A stretch of 64,000 nt of DNA. It comes from Cudoniella acicularis (taxonomy: Eukaryota > Ascomycota > Leotiomycetes > Helotiales > Helotiaceae). The stretch spans positions 1-64,000 of the forward strand of contig JAAMPI010000011.1 in the NCBI GenBank assembly GCA_013054445.1. Reading direction: 5' to 3'. Both the position numbers and the translations under genes were made by a program. The notes beneath the pieces are model-generated. The model was not told the origin of the DNA and searched no databases. It was given only the letters and a program-made list of their open reading frames with translations. Positions 22,597-33,351 of this stretch are shown piece by piece (within the stretch, counting starts at the first letter, position 1; each line of letters opens with the position of its first letter).

Positions 22597-25305
22597 ATGC
22601 AGCATCATCCCCACCACGCGCAGCAGGGTCCTTCTCCCCATCACCTTCAATCTCGACCCCCAAGCATTGTACACCATCAGCAACAGCAAGCTCCCCCCCC
22701 TCAATCGCAGCATCCCAATCCATACTCTTCTTCTCACGGTTTGCCTCAATACCCGCAAAGCGTCCAGGCCCAGGCAGCACAGCATACCCAGGAGATTTCC
22801 TACTACCCGGCACACCCAAGCCCATATAGCACACCCGCTTCAGGGACATACTCATCAGCAGGTAAGTTTTGGACTATTTTGACGCATTTTTAAAGATCTG
22901 CGATCACTAACAAAACCACAGCGCCAGATACTCCAGACATCATGGCTACCCAAATGTCTTCGCGCCCATATCCTCCAATTTATCACACACCCCAGTCGAA
23001 TTCTCCAGCTTCTGTAGCATCTCCATCTGCACACGATCAACGCCATAATATGTACGGCGCGCCAGCAGCTCAACTCCAGCAGAATCCTCAAATGTATTAT
23101 ACTCCTGGGCAACAATACCCCGCGCCAATGCCTCCCCAAGGAGGGCCATCACCATATGGTGCGCCTCATCCGCAGCAGCAACCACAACAGCATCATCAGT
23201 CCATGACCTCGCAGCCAAATCTCCTCATGTCACACGCGCCTGCTCAGCACCAGATGCAGCAGCAGCAGCACCCAAATCAACATCCACAACAAGGAATCAC
23301 GGGAAGCCCGCGAACAAAGATAGAACCACATGTACCGCAAATGGCTCAGAGACCAGCTGCTCCGTTAGGCCCTCCTCAACAACAGCAGCAACAACATCCG
23401 ACCAATGGAGCCCAAATGCAGCAGAACAACGTACCAGGTGGCAGCGGAGTTAACCCAAATGCTGCGCCAGGCCCGATTCCTGCAACTACACCTTTGGTTG
23501 TCCGACAAGATAACAATGGCGTTCAGTGGATCGCATTTGAATACTCGCGCGATCGCGTAAAGATGGAATACACGATTCGATGCGACGTGGAATCCGTGAA
23601 TGTGGAGACCTTGAGCCCGGAATTTAAACAGGAAAATTGCGTTTATCCACGGGCTTGTTGCAGCAAGGATCAATACCGAGGTAATCGGTTGGTGTACGAG
23701 ACTGAGTGTAACACAGTCGGTTGGGCATTGGCGGAACTGAACCCCTGCCTTCGTGGAAAGAGAGGATTGATTCAGAGAGCGGTTGACAGCTGGAGGAATA
23801 GTAACCAAGACCCAAGATTGCGGAGTAGACGCGTTCGAAGAATGGCCAAGATCAACAACCGTAAGGCTGTCCAAGCTGCGACGCATACTCCTCACATGCC
23901 GGGTCCCAGCGGTCCTACAGGGATGCCTCCATCTTCAAACATGGGCCCTGGAGGTGCGCCAAACATGGGCAAACCTAGCCTTGGAGGAATGGGAAGTGGG
24001 CAACTACATCACCATCATGCGCACCCGGATGGAAGCACTCAAGGAGGGGATGATGTCGGTATGTTTCACCAGATGTGATGCTGTGATTATATTATTATTG
24101 TGTTATGATACCTTTCGCGCGAATATACCTGTTGAACGGGGGGGGGAAATTTGGGATCTGAACCATTTTTTGGGTCAAGGGGCATGTTTTGGGCTTCCTG
24201 TATAATACATATTGCACCTTTGTCACTTGCTTACCTTGGCGTTACCCATCTATACCCTACCCATCATTTCTCTGCACCGTTATACCGCTTCCCGTCATCC
24301 TTTCGCATTGCTTGCTGCTTCGCTTACCGGTTAAAGTGAGAGGCTAATTTGATCCTTTCATATTGACTAGGTGAAGACGAGTACATTGACGAACAACATC
24401 ATCACCATCATCAAGCACCAAATGGTCCACCTTCTGGGAGCCCGGAAGATGTCCGTCAAGCTCATGTCTTCCCTGGCTACTCAGGTTCTTTTCCTCCCAA
24501 TTCCTCCGTAGGTGGTGCCTCTATGGCTCCTTCGATACATGGCCAACATCATAATGCTCCTCACTCGTCTCACGGTGCTCTAATTGCCGCGTCGCGATCT
24601 CACTCCAAAGCCGAATTGGATGAGGAAGAACGTACTATCCTGTTTGGCGACATTCCTGAAGCCAAGAAGCGGAAATTCATTCTTGTTGACGATCCAGGTA
24701 AAGGAGGAAGAGTGCGAGTAAGAGTTACGCTTGATACCGTTGACATCAAAGAAATTCCCGATTCATTCAGAAAAAGCAATTCCGTCTACCCACGAAGCTG
24801 GTTCCCACTCGAGATGCAGAGCCCTCCTCCAAGCGCAAGAGGCAGCCGATTCTTCGAGAGTGATGATTTCGACGACGGCGATGAGGTTGAGCCAAGCAGT
24901 GGTTCGAGAAGTGGAAGAAAAGAGCGAGGGCGCATGGCGGTCAGTGTGCCATTGGCGGATGGTGGAGAAGGAGAGGTCGAAGTACCCAAGATGAGACGAA
25001 GCGTTCGATCGAAAGAGGTGCGACTGAATGATTTGGGATACCGAATGACTTGGCACCAGAGTCGAGTATTTGCGGATAAGACAGTATTTTTGCAGAAAGC
25101 CCGTGAGTTTCTACTTTCCTTTTGATGACTTTAGACATGTACTGATTGACCTATGATAGTGGATTCTTACCGAAACAAAGTCCGCTCCACAATGGAAAGC
25201 ACTGGCAAAGATGTCGCAGCCACAGCGCCACATTTCGAAACTCGAGTTGGCAAGCGGAGATGGAATGATCGATCGAAGAAGGAGAGAAGGGAGACGGACG
25301 CCTAA
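22597..25305 (+). CDS. medA: Medusa (MedA)-like developmental regulator, four exons
   Basis: Exons 22597-22861, 22922-24058, 24371-25102 and 25160-25305 join in frame to 759 aa. The N-terminal 260 residues are low-complexity (Q/H/P/S, several polyQ runs). The conserved core follows: QWIAFEYSRDRVKMEYTIRC, CVYPRACCSKDQYRGNRLVY, GWALAELNPCLRGKRGLIQR, and SWRNSNQDPRLRSRRVRRMA with a basic, nuclear-signal-like stretch. A second conserved block is KKRKFILVDD...VRVRVTLDTVDIKEIPDSFR with SVYPRSWFP. From memory this matches Aspergillus MedA/Neurospora ACON-3, which control conidiophore development; I could not run a search. Intron 3 is unusually long (312 bp). The gene looks intact. Confidence 0.8.
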
Positions 25306-27024
25306 ACGAACGCAATCACCACTTCGCCATCGCCTCTCTTAATACCAACGTTGCAACTCACACACCGTAACGCCTTTCCTATCCTTCTCGTTGTCGTCAA
25401 TACTCCATACACCGGTTCCGAGCGATCGCAAATTCTTCTTTCGAAAAGAATATGATATGATACACCCTTCTCGACACCGAGCATCGCATGTTCGTCCTTT
25501 CTGAGCTGCCCTAATTACCAAAACCGAAACCTCCCTTCCGCTCTGTGGTCTTTCATCCTGACAAGCGAACAAGCAAGCGATTTCTAGGTCGTCTTCTCTT
25601 CTTTTTCGAGCGAGCGAGCGAGCATCATCTTATTTTCTCCAGCAAGCATTGATTTCGGCATTTTGCGATACACACATGCGTGCATGGCTTGCGTCTGCTC
25701 CGTTTGTCTGGCTTCTACGCAATGAACTCGTTCTTGAGGATGGCCTGGTTGGCTGGCGTCGTTGACTTTTTTTGTCTTGTGTTTCATGCCCTTTTTTTCT
25801 TTTCTTTTCTATGGCAGATACATTCGATTCTTCTGTGATGAGGTTTTATGACTATGGATGGTGGCTTCCCCCCCTGGCTTTGCTCGGTGGCTACGTGTGT
25901 GATGGGTTGATGGTTTTTGCGTCGGTGATGAGAGAGCGGAAGTGATGAATGGGCCGAAGAAGAGAAACAAAAAAGACAGATATTCACGACTTTTATGATT
26001 GGGAGGCAACCTCGTCGCTTTTTTTTTTTTAAATTTGCGTTGCGGTCTTGCTGTGCTGTGCTGTGGGACGGGGGAAAGAGGGAGTACATATGTTGGTTGG
26101 TCGGTTGCATGGCTGGATGGCTGGATGGCTGGGTAAATGGGTTGGCTGGGCTGGTTGGTTGGTGGTAGATAAAATAAATAGGTGATGAAGGAATACCAAA
26201 AATACAGATGGCTACTCTTATAATTGAGTTATTAGGTCTTTTTTTTGTGCTATGATGTGATGTGTTGTGATGTAGGGAGGGAACCTGGGGAATGTGTGAA
26301 TGAGTTGAGTTGAGCGGGGGTGTGGTGTAGGTAGGGTATGTGAGTTGAGTTGAGTTGAGTTGATTGATTGATTCATTTGATATTCGTGTTGCTATCGCTT
26401 TAGCCATACGAATGTGTAACATCTGTCTTATGTTACGATGGAATTTTTGGAACTCGCAACATTTACAGGAAGGGATGGAGACTTTGGCTACTATAAGCCT
26501 GAGATGTTATTCCCAAAGGGAGGAAAAGGAAAAGGAAAAGGAAAAGAAAAACGTGAGTTTTCTTCTTCCCTTAGGTGGCTTCTAATCGCGAAAGCTGTTT
26601 TTTTACGTAAGAAAAGAAGAGAGTGAGTGTTTATTTAGGTATGTTTAAGTGGTTAGGGTTGTGTTGTATTATATTATGTTGTTGGTTGAACTGAGAAACT
26701 GTCTACAGATAGAGGTTTGTTCTGACTGGAATATAGATATAGATATGATGATAATTTATGAATGAGCGAATGAATGAAATCCAGTAACGCAATTCACAAC
26801 ACCCTGATTCTGATTCCCGTCCAGCCAAACTCGTCGCCCGCTGGCGTATTTCTTCGCGTCTACATTTTTGGTTTTGTTTCTACAAACGTATATTGAAAAC
26901 TTAAGAGCTTCACTTACATAAGGAAGAGCAAGAGCAAGCATCCACAAGGCAAAGAACGTGTGCCAGACTACCAGTCTACCGACACATCACCCCTAGCCCA
27001 AGACAACCCCGAAGAAAGAAAGAA
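25306..27024. other. gene-free region with simple-sequence repeats
   Basis: The 3' flank of the medA-like gene, then G/T-rich simple sequence: ggatggctggatggctg and ggttggttgg around 26100-26165, and gagttgagttgagttgattgattgatt around 26340-26375. Open frames on the minus strand here are products of these repeats. From about 26760 the sequence is homologous to 31370-31600, the 5' flank of the second CaaX paralogue. Confidence 0.45.
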
Positions 27025-27393
27025 ATGGCAAGCTGGCCACCCCAACCAAGCCAAACCCAACAACAATTCGACCCCTTCTCCCCCGGCCAAAACCTCGTAG
27101 CTCCCCCACCCAACCCCAACAAACGCAAGAAAAAATGGAACGAGCACAAAGGCAACGTTCACGGGCTCATCCGTCGGCCAGGCGAACTCAACCCCCAAAA
27201 ATGGGGATTGAAATTTGAAGATGATGAGGAGGTGCTAAGGAATGAGTATTTGAGGGAGGCGACGAGCCAGTTGCCGATGAGGAGTAAGGATGAGAAGGAG
27301 AGGAGGAGGGCGCAGAGGTTGCAGGATGGGTTGCCGGAGGAGGAGGGGAAGGGGTATAAGGGGAGTAGGTGGAGTGGTTGTGGGGTTATGTGA
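27025..27393 (+). CDS. small CaaX-box protein, copy 1 (unrecognised family)
   Basis: A single-exon 122-aa frame starting aagaaATGGCAAGC. It has a Gln/Pro-rich N-terminus, then a conserved centre (KKKWNEHKGNVHGLIRR, NPQKWGLKFEDD), a charged K/E/R helix-like segment and the C-terminus GCGVM. The last four residues, CGVM, form a CaaX box with Met, predicting farnesylation and membrane attachment. The same architecture, start context and flanks occur at 31608-32000, so the two are duplicates that keep the CaaX despite strong divergence, which supports both being real genes. I do not recognise the family; function unknown. Confidence 0.7.
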   Translation: MASWPPQPSQTQQQFDPFSPGQNLVAPPPNPNKRKKKWNEHKGNVHGLIRRPGELNPQKWGLKFEDDEEVLRNEYLREATSQLPMRSKDEKERRRAQRLQDGLPEEEGKGYKGSRWSGCGVM

Positions 27394-28089
27394 GTGTGGT
27401 GGGGGGAAGAGGAAAAGGGGAAGGGGGAGAAGGGGAGTAATTAGGAGAGGGAAGGGGATGGATTAGGATGGATTTTTCCTTTATAATAAATGTATGCCTT
27501 ACCGCAGAAGCTACTCGCTCCTTGTGCTGTAGCGAAACGCATGCCTAAAGTCTATTGTGATTTTGTACAGCTGATAGTATAGTAACATAACGAGCTAAGG
27601 CAGGGTTAGGCAATTCCGAGCCTAACTTGAATCAGATTTAGAGTTAGACTCGGGCTTAGACGTAGTGAGTTAAAATAATCCTAAATTACATAACTCCGAG
27701 TTGAATTAACAATTTAAGGAATGTGTATTTTGAAAAGTATAACGCTCCCACCAATGCCGCGCTTTATAGAATCCTCAAGACTTATATTACAATGCCTAGA
27801 AATTAATTTCGATTTTTACGCGGCTTTTTCGTATCTGTCCCTAACTACTTTGTGCTACTTGACTATTAGCGTGTTCAGTTGACATCGTGCCTTCCGTGTT
27901 TACCTTTTTCTACTTTTGGACAAATAGCGCGTTGAGAAATTTTGTGTTTGAAATTCGTCGTCCCTCTTCTCTCTTGCCATCTCTCCATATCGAAACATAT
28001 CCAATCTAGCCAACATTCATCATCCATCTCAAGGTCTTCAAATTTCTCGAAGAAACGCGCTCCACATACTATAACCATTCACCTTCACA
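27394..28089. other. intergenic region with degenerate repeat copy 1
   Basis: 27394-27480 is the purine-rich 3' flank of the CaaX gene (also similar downstream of copy 2). 27601-27710 begins cagggttaggcaattccga and resembles 30947-31080; its ends carry weakly inverted ttccgag/ctccgag words, so it may be an old MITE. Confidence 0.35.
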
Positions 28090-28974
28090 ATGCCACTGAA
28101 GAAGGCTGCAGCAGCCACCATGATACCATCAACACACCATGCAAGCTCCAAACGCACTATTCAAACCGATTCTCCGCGTCCCGACCATGGCAGAGCCAAG
28201 CGCCACAAATCAAAAGCTTCCAGTGCTCGAAAATGGACAATTCATGACCAAACGTCCTCCACGCAACGTCCCAGAGTGAGATCACACTATGGCGACGGGC
28301 CTACCATTTCTTTGGGATCGATGCGCCTGAATTTATACCATCAGGCGAAACAGTAGCAAATACGAATGTCAAGCCTCTTGCTGGTCCAGGAGGTGTCACC
28401 ATCATCAATATCAACTATCGGAAGGCTATTTGTGATGTATTCAATAGAATCATCTGTTGTCCAACAATTCACAATAGCCTCAATCTCCTGCACCATGCAA
28501 TCAAGTTGGCCATGCACTATCGACGCAATTCACGAGGTCCGCCACCATCAAACAATACCATGCTATATCTAGGGAAGGAAATTTTAAGATAAAACTAAAT
28601 ACCATCAAGGACATAAAAAAGGTGTGATGCTCGAAGCATTCGATGGGGTCTACCATGTAGCCCAAGACAATATAGAGGGAGAGCATGATAATCAGGTACA
28701 TGGCAATGAGGAAGAAATTGATGAGGAGGACAATAAGGAAGGCGATGAGGAGGAGGAAGAGAAAGTTCACCCCACACCGTCGCTCAAAACCGTTTCCCAA
28801 GCGGATCAGCACGATCCAAACCATTCACAATACCAAAATCAATATGATGACGAAGGTGAAGACATCGTTACACCATCCCGGAGATATCGGTCACGCATGA
28901 AGCTTGACTTGGACCCAATCTCATCACCATCTGAGCGCTATCTGGGGAGACAATTTCGAGGAGACTATGATTGA
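28090..28974 (+). CDS. orphan locus with three coding-like segments
   Basis: Three open segments in tandem on the plus strand. 28090-28356 (ATG in a good context; basic, RAKRHKSKASSARKW). Then about 28277-28585 in another frame (YHFFGIDAPEFIPSGETVAN..., IININYRKAICDVFNRIICC). Then 28627-28974 in the first frame (115 aa, very acidic centre EEEIDEEDNKEGDEEEEEK, tail RYRSRMKLDLDPISSPSERY). They could be one gene with introns I cannot place or one broken by indels. A pyrimidine-rich leader and an AT-rich tail bound it. No family recognised. Confidence 0.35.
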
Positions 28975-29312
28975 TTTGTAATCTTATTACAACATTACCA
29001 TACTGAGTTGAAGGGTGGAATGGAATAAAACATTGGGTCTGGCTTTATAATGACTCTTTTCTTTGTGATATTCTACTTTTCGTGTCAAGTCTAATATATA
29101 TTACGATCTAAGTCACTCAATCCCCTCCACTTCATTTCTTTCACTGACAAGAGAAGGGGGATATATTTCTCCTTCCGTCTGCCGCTGATTCGAAATTAGG
29201 ACTCTAAAAACTACCGCCTCCGCCCCCTCCACATGAACGCATATTATTTGAAGTATTTCTAGGCGAATGGCAAATTTTGATTAGTAAATGGCATGGTAGC
29301 GTGGGCTGCGTT
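28975..29312. other. intergenic region downstream of the orphan locus
   Basis: AT-rich 3' flank with no coding feature. Confidence 0.3.
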
Positions 29313-29615
29313 TTAGGTGAACACTGCAGCTCCGATCGGGGGGCTGGGGCTGTGATTGGGTGTGCCCTCGTCGGGGGCCACTACCAGGGGCGCACCTGCA
29401 GTTAGAGATTTAGATTGGGTATTCTTCTTTCGTTCATTGTCTAGTCGACCTATAAAGTTAAAACTTTTCAAGACGTAGAGCGAGCTTACTATACCTACAA
29501 TGATGGCGTGCTCAATAGCCCCACGTCCAACACAAAGAGCACCGCATCCCACTAATGGCCCTTGGCATTGCCATAGCTCGCCATGGACCCTCATTAACAC
29601 GCCATTGTATTGCAC
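29313..29615 (-). CDS. possible small protein divergent to the monooxygenase
   Basis: A 100-codon minus frame (LMRVHGELWQCQGPLVGCGA, then AIEHAIIVGI..., tail of PDEGTPNHSPSPPIGAAVFT). Inside it, gtaagc...tttatag (about 29490-29451) looks like a 40-bp fungal intron that keeps the frame when removed. I do not recognise it. It shares a short intergenic promoter region with the monooxygenase, and could equally be a chance frame. Confidence 0.25.
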   Translation of the reverse strand: MQYNGVLMRVHGELWQCQGPLVGCGALCVGRGAIEHAIIVGIVSSLYVLKSFNFIGRLDNERKKNTQSKSLTAGAPLVVAPDEGTPNHSPSPPIGAAVFT

Positions 29616-29658
29616 TTTGTAGCCAATTGTGTCTCAGTCACGACTGAATTCAGTGACT

Positions 29659-29664
29659 TATAAA
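29659..29664 (+). promoter_or_regulatory. TATA box of the LLM monooxygenase gene
   Basis: TATAAA in the context gacttataaagg, about 99 bp upstream of the ATG at 29758; the only such match in the intergenic segment. Confidence 0.45.
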
Positions 29665-29757
29665 GGGGAAGGATTATGTCTCAAGCACCCGCATACGGCT
29701 TCTGATATAAAATTAAATCGAGGGACTCACATTCTCGAACTTTCAACAATATACATT

Positions 29758-30945
29758 ATGGCAGCTAAATCCGTGCGCCAGGACGGCCCAGACCTCAAGG
29801 GACCGTTTGATTTCCCGGATAGTCCCCTTAGTCGAGCGTCACGTCAACCATTGCTATTAGGCGTCTTCCTGAACCTACAAGACATCAACTTTTCTAGTTA
29901 CCCTACTAGCAACAGCTGGACCTTTGACTATAATGTCGATATTGTTCGTCAAGCTGAGGCTCTAGGTTTTGAGCTCGCATTTAGTCGCACGCAGTGGCTA
30001 CCAAAAGGCGGATACGATGGAGAGGCTTCCCTGGATGCCTTTGTTGCTCTCGGTGCTATGGCCGCAGTAACCAAGGAAATCCTACTGATCTCGACTATGC
30101 ATGTACTATACGGGCCATTACATCCACTTCATATTGCCAAATATGGGGCAACGCTGGACCATATTGCCAAGGGCCGTTGGGGAATTAACATAGTCACTGG
30201 CCACCGCGCCATAGAGCACGAAATGTTTGGCCGGCAACGCATCGAGCACGACAAACGCTACGATATGGCTGGTGAGCTATTCGACGTCGTCAACAGCCTC
30301 TGGGGCGAGACAGAGAACTTGTCATACGAGGGAAAGGTTTCACCTTGGCGTCTGGAGAACGCCTGGATAACTCCAAAACCACTCTACGGTCGGCCGGTTC
30401 TGGTTAATGCCACGGGCTCACCTGCTGGCATTGACTTCGCCGCCAAGTATTCCGACCTCATTTTCATCACATCGCCAGGAGGTGCCCATATTGAGAGTGC
30501 TTTGGAGACACTACCCGACCACATCGCAATTATCAAAGACGCAGCCAAAGCCAAAGGGCGCATTATCAAGACATTGATTAACCCAATTATTGTGTCACGA
30601 GACACGCCTGAGGAAGCTGAAGCTTATGCCCAGAGCATCGCTGACGGAAAGCCGCAGCAGGATAGCAAGGCAACGTTTGGCAATACTAATGCAAAGGCAT
30701 GGGACAGTGATGCCCATGCCTGGCGAGGGAGGAAGGATGCCAGACACAAGCAGGGTCTGGGTCTTGGGGGAAACATTGAGATCATTGGCTCCCCTGAACA
30801 GGTCGTGGAGCAGCTGGTTGCTTTGAATCGCATTGGTATTGATGGTGTGCAGCTTTGCTTTTATGATTTTAAGCTCGATTTGGAGTATTTTGGGAGTAAG
30901 ATTCTGCCCCTTTTAAAAGAAGCTGGGTTGAGAGTGTCAGACTAG
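29758..30945 (+). CDS. luciferase-like (LLM) FMN-dependent monooxygenase
   Basis: Intronless, 395 aa from the ATG at 29758 (the frame is open further upstream but without ATG). The TIM-barrel family marks are clear: NVDIVRQAEALGFELAFSRT, SLDAFVALGAMAAVTKEILL, LHIAKYGATLDHIAKGRWGI, NIVTGHRAIEHEMFG, HDKRYDMAGELFDVVNSLW, PVLVNATGSPAGIDFAAKYS. The closest families I know are bacterial-type two-component monooxygenases such as dimethyl-sulfone (SfnG), alkanesulfonate (SsuD) and pyrimidine (RutA) monooxygenases, which use reduced FMN. It probably acts on sulfur or nitrogen compounds or in detoxification. Lack of introns and family distribution suggest ancient transfer from bacteria. It lies between two CaaX-protein paralogues. 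Confidence 0.88.
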   Translation: MAAKSVRQDGPDLKGPFDFPDSPLSRASRQPLLLGVFLNLQDINFSSYPTSNSWTFDYNVDIVRQAEALGFELAFSRTQWLPKGGYDGEASLDAFVALGAMAAVTKEILLISTMHVLYGPLHPLHIAKYGATLDHIAKGRWGINIVTGHRAIEHEMFGRQRIEHDKRYDMAGELFDVVNSLWGETENLSYEGKVSPWRLENAWITPKPLYGRPVLVNATGSPAGIDFAAKYSDLIFITSPGGAHIESALETLPDHIAIIKDAAKAKGRIIKTLINPIIVSRDTPEEAEAYAQSIADGKPQQDSKATFGNTNAKAWDSDAHAWRGRKDARHKQGLGLGGNIEIIGSPEQVVEQLVALNRIGIDGVQLCFYDFKLDLEYFGSKILPLLKEAGLRVSD

Positions 30946-31604
30946 TCAGGGTTAGGCGATTCCGACTCCAACCCAGATTTACCCTCATTTTATTTGGCTC
31001 AACCAAGTCCAATTTAGGACTATTTTTGACTTAGATCATAGTATCTAATTTTAAGTTTACAACCAACTCAACTCGGAACATAAAAATAGTCACGTATAGC
31101 ACGCTTCTCCCTTAATATTTATGTCTCTTTGTACTTAGGTATATCTCATTATATGGGAGAAACGGTAAGGATATAAACCTACTTTCTGTTCTCTACTTTA
31201 AATGAATTCTTTAATAATTTTGTCACACGTGACGAAGAATTAACTTCATTTTCGGTGTACCGGTTAGGGTATACCGGCCCCTCCCCCCCCCTTTCCCTCG
31301 TTCGCTTAGCCTTTGCAACTACGGAGTCAGAGTTCTCTTTTCTAACTAAGATCTCGACATGATCATGAATAAATAAATGAAATCTATTAACTAATTCACA
31401 ACACCTGCCTTGATTCCCATTACATAAACGAGCTAGAGTATTTCTTCGCGTCTAACAATTTTCGTTTCTAAAACTTGAATTTTAAAACTTCACTCACGAT
31501 ACGCAAGAAGAGCAAGCCGCGAAAAGCACCACATACCAAAATAGCTACCTCCTACCTACACATCTCTTATACTACCCAAGACAGCTCCCAAATAAAAGAG
31601 AAAA
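30946..31604. other. intergenic region with degenerate repeat copy 2
   Basis: 30947-31080 (cagggttaggcgattccga...) resembles 27601-27710 and starts right after the monooxygenase stop codon. From about 31370 the sequence matches 26760-27020 (for example gtatttcttcgcgtcta), the duplicated 5' flank of the CaaX genes. Confidence 0.4.
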
Positions 31605-31607
31605 ATG

Positions 31608-32000
31608 ATGGCAAGCGGAAGGCCCTCCTACCCCGGTCCCCCCACTGCCACCGATGTGCAACAACATCAATACCAACAACAACAAATCGACCCCAGCGGC
31701 ACCTCCAAAGCCACCTTCCCCACCGATCAGCCCGTAGCCCCACGTCCCGCCAATCCACCCCGCAAGCCGAAATGGAACGAGCGCAAAGGAAAAGTACACG
31801 GGATCGTAAGGAAAAAAGGGGAGAAGAATCCGCTGAAGTGGGGATTGAGTTTCGATGACGATTTAAAGGGGCACCCTAAGTTGGAGAATGCGGAGCCGTT
31901 GCCGCCGACGAAGAAACAGCTTAAGGAGCAGAAGAAACTGCAGCGTTTGATGAATGGGTTGTCGGAGGAGGAGAAGAAGTGCTCGTGTGAGTTGATGTGA
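31608..32000 (+). CDS. small CaaX-box protein, copy 2 (unrecognised family)
   Basis: 130 aa from ATGGCAAGC at 31608 (an ATG directly before it at 31605 would add one residue). Q/P-rich N-terminus, conserved centre KPKWNERKGKVHGIVRKKGE, NPLKWGLSFDDD, a charged K/E segment (KKQLKEQKKLQRLMNGLSEE), C-terminus KCSCELM. CELM is a CaaX box with Met, as in copy 1 (CGVM). Similarity to 27025-27393 extends into 5' and 3' flanks, so this is a segmental duplicate. Membrane anchoring is predicted; the function is unknown. Confidence 0.7.
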   Translation: MASGRPSYPGPPTATDVQQHQYQQQQIDPSGTSKATFPTDQPVAPRPANPPRKPKWNERKGKVHGIVRKKGEKNPLKWGLSFDDDLKGHPKLENAEPLPPTKKQLKEQKKLQRLMNGLSEEEKKCSCELM

Positions 32001-32572
32001 TGTGATTTGATGGGTGGGGAGAGTGGAGGGATAGGAATGGGTAAACGGGAGTAATAGGGACAGATAGAAATAGGATGGATTTTCTTTTCCTTTTCTTAAC
32101 TATTCTTTTTTTTTTGGTGCTGTTTGTGAATTGTAACCACCCCCGCGGACTGTGGTATATATGAGAAAGACTTTAATCAAGCCGCATAGATTTGGGGTAA
32201 GGTATATTGTGAAACTATTCTAGTGCTTTAATTTGCGAATATTACAAAATGACCGACAAATCTATGCGACTTTCCCAAACCATAGTCCCCATCCCCATTC
32301 TATGCCAATTTTAACCACGTTAAGTTTTGCCGGCGTTTGCATAGGGTATAGCAACTTTTCCCACGTAATCATTTGCACTTTGCTCGACTTCTGCTTCAAT
32401 CTGCTTCTACCCGGGCATTCGGCCATATTACCGAAATCAAACTGTAGTATTACGGTCGCCCCAAGATTTCTTCTCACGGAAATGAATCAACCATTCCTAC
32501 TCATATAACTGTAGTGTGCTATTAAACTAGGACACACGCCCCGTAGGCTCTCCCAACTTCTCCGCTCTAAGA
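32001..32572. other. intergenic region
   Basis: 3' flank of the second CaaX gene (tggattttcttttcc shared with copy 1), then AT-rich sequence without a supported gene. Confidence 0.3.
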
Positions 32573-33351
32573 AACCTCATGCCTCGTCTTGCCTTGTATT
32601 TCAATATCCCTTGCGGGATCGACACCAGTACTTCCAAATTTTGGCCAAAGAACAAATTCGATGTCGACTCCAAGCATCGTCCAACGAGCCGTCCTGGTCC
32701 GTCCCGCCCAACGGAAGCCCGTTTCCCATTCAAGAGGCGTTAACTTGCCTTTTGGAAGCTCACCGATCGGGTGTGCGTAAGCCAGAAATTTAATTCTGTC
32801 GCGCTGACCGGCCTTGTTTAGTAACCGGTTGAAGCGGCGCCTTGGCCAGTTGTAGTCCGCCAGCTGTGGCCATACGAGGACGTCTTTTGATAGGTCTGCC
32901 AGAATGAAGTCGAGGTCGAAGTCCTGAGCTGAAGGAAATCATTCTTTTAGTTCCTCTTCCGAAATACGTCGGTCCAAGCTGCTTTTAGAATTTCGCCGTT
33001 CATCTTTAACCCACATCAGGTGTAGATCCAGTTCGTTCGGAGGTATAAATAATGCATATTCCTTCAACTCCTTGAGAATTATTTCTCTTGCTTCTTTGTT
33101 GACATAATATAGATTTGGATATGGATTCGAGGCTCGAATTCTTTCGTGTGAGATTATTTTTGGTATAATAGAGCTGTATTCCACACGCCGACGGCTAATG
33201 TTATTTTTTTTTGCTCATAGAGCAAGTGAGTGCGATGCCTCGTCCTGGCTAACTGCGTGCGATCTCTCCCCAAACTTGCCAGCGGAGCTCTGTTGAAAAT
33301 TCTGCGAACTTTGGGAAGTTTTGGGGGGGGGGGTAAAGATTTGATATTCAT
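32573..33351 (-). pseudogene. 2EXR-domain protein relic
   Basis: On the minus strand: ATG at 33351 (MNIKSLPPP), frame change in a C10 run, FPKFAEFSTELRWQVWGEIA (2EXR start), TAG, a frame change in an A9 run (about 33203-33211), RRRVEYSSIIPKIISHERIR, LYYVNKEAREIILKELKEYA, then TGA near 32936 and a further open stretch (DFDLDFILADLSKDVLVWPQ, REFGWAGRT-like tail) to about 32573. This order is that of fungal 2EXR proteins (unknown function, abundant in Leotiomycetes and Sordariomycetes). Two stops and two homopolymer frameshifts make it a pseudogene, unless the homopolymers are sequence errors. Confidence 0.65.

Noticed and set aside
22148..22882. 244-codon frame overlapping the medA leader
   Set aside because: A frame-shifted shadow of the Q/H/P-rich exon 1 and its leader; Ser/Arg/Pro-rich without family features.
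25784..26422. 212-codon minus-strand open frame
   Set aside because: Translation of simple repeats (ggttggctgg, gagttgagtt) giving H/P/T/S low complexity; no motif or start context.
29629..29757. Longer N-terminus for the LLM monooxygenase
   Set aside because: The frame is open but starts with GTG and lacks family similarity; the ATG at 29758 fits the family and the TATA spacing.
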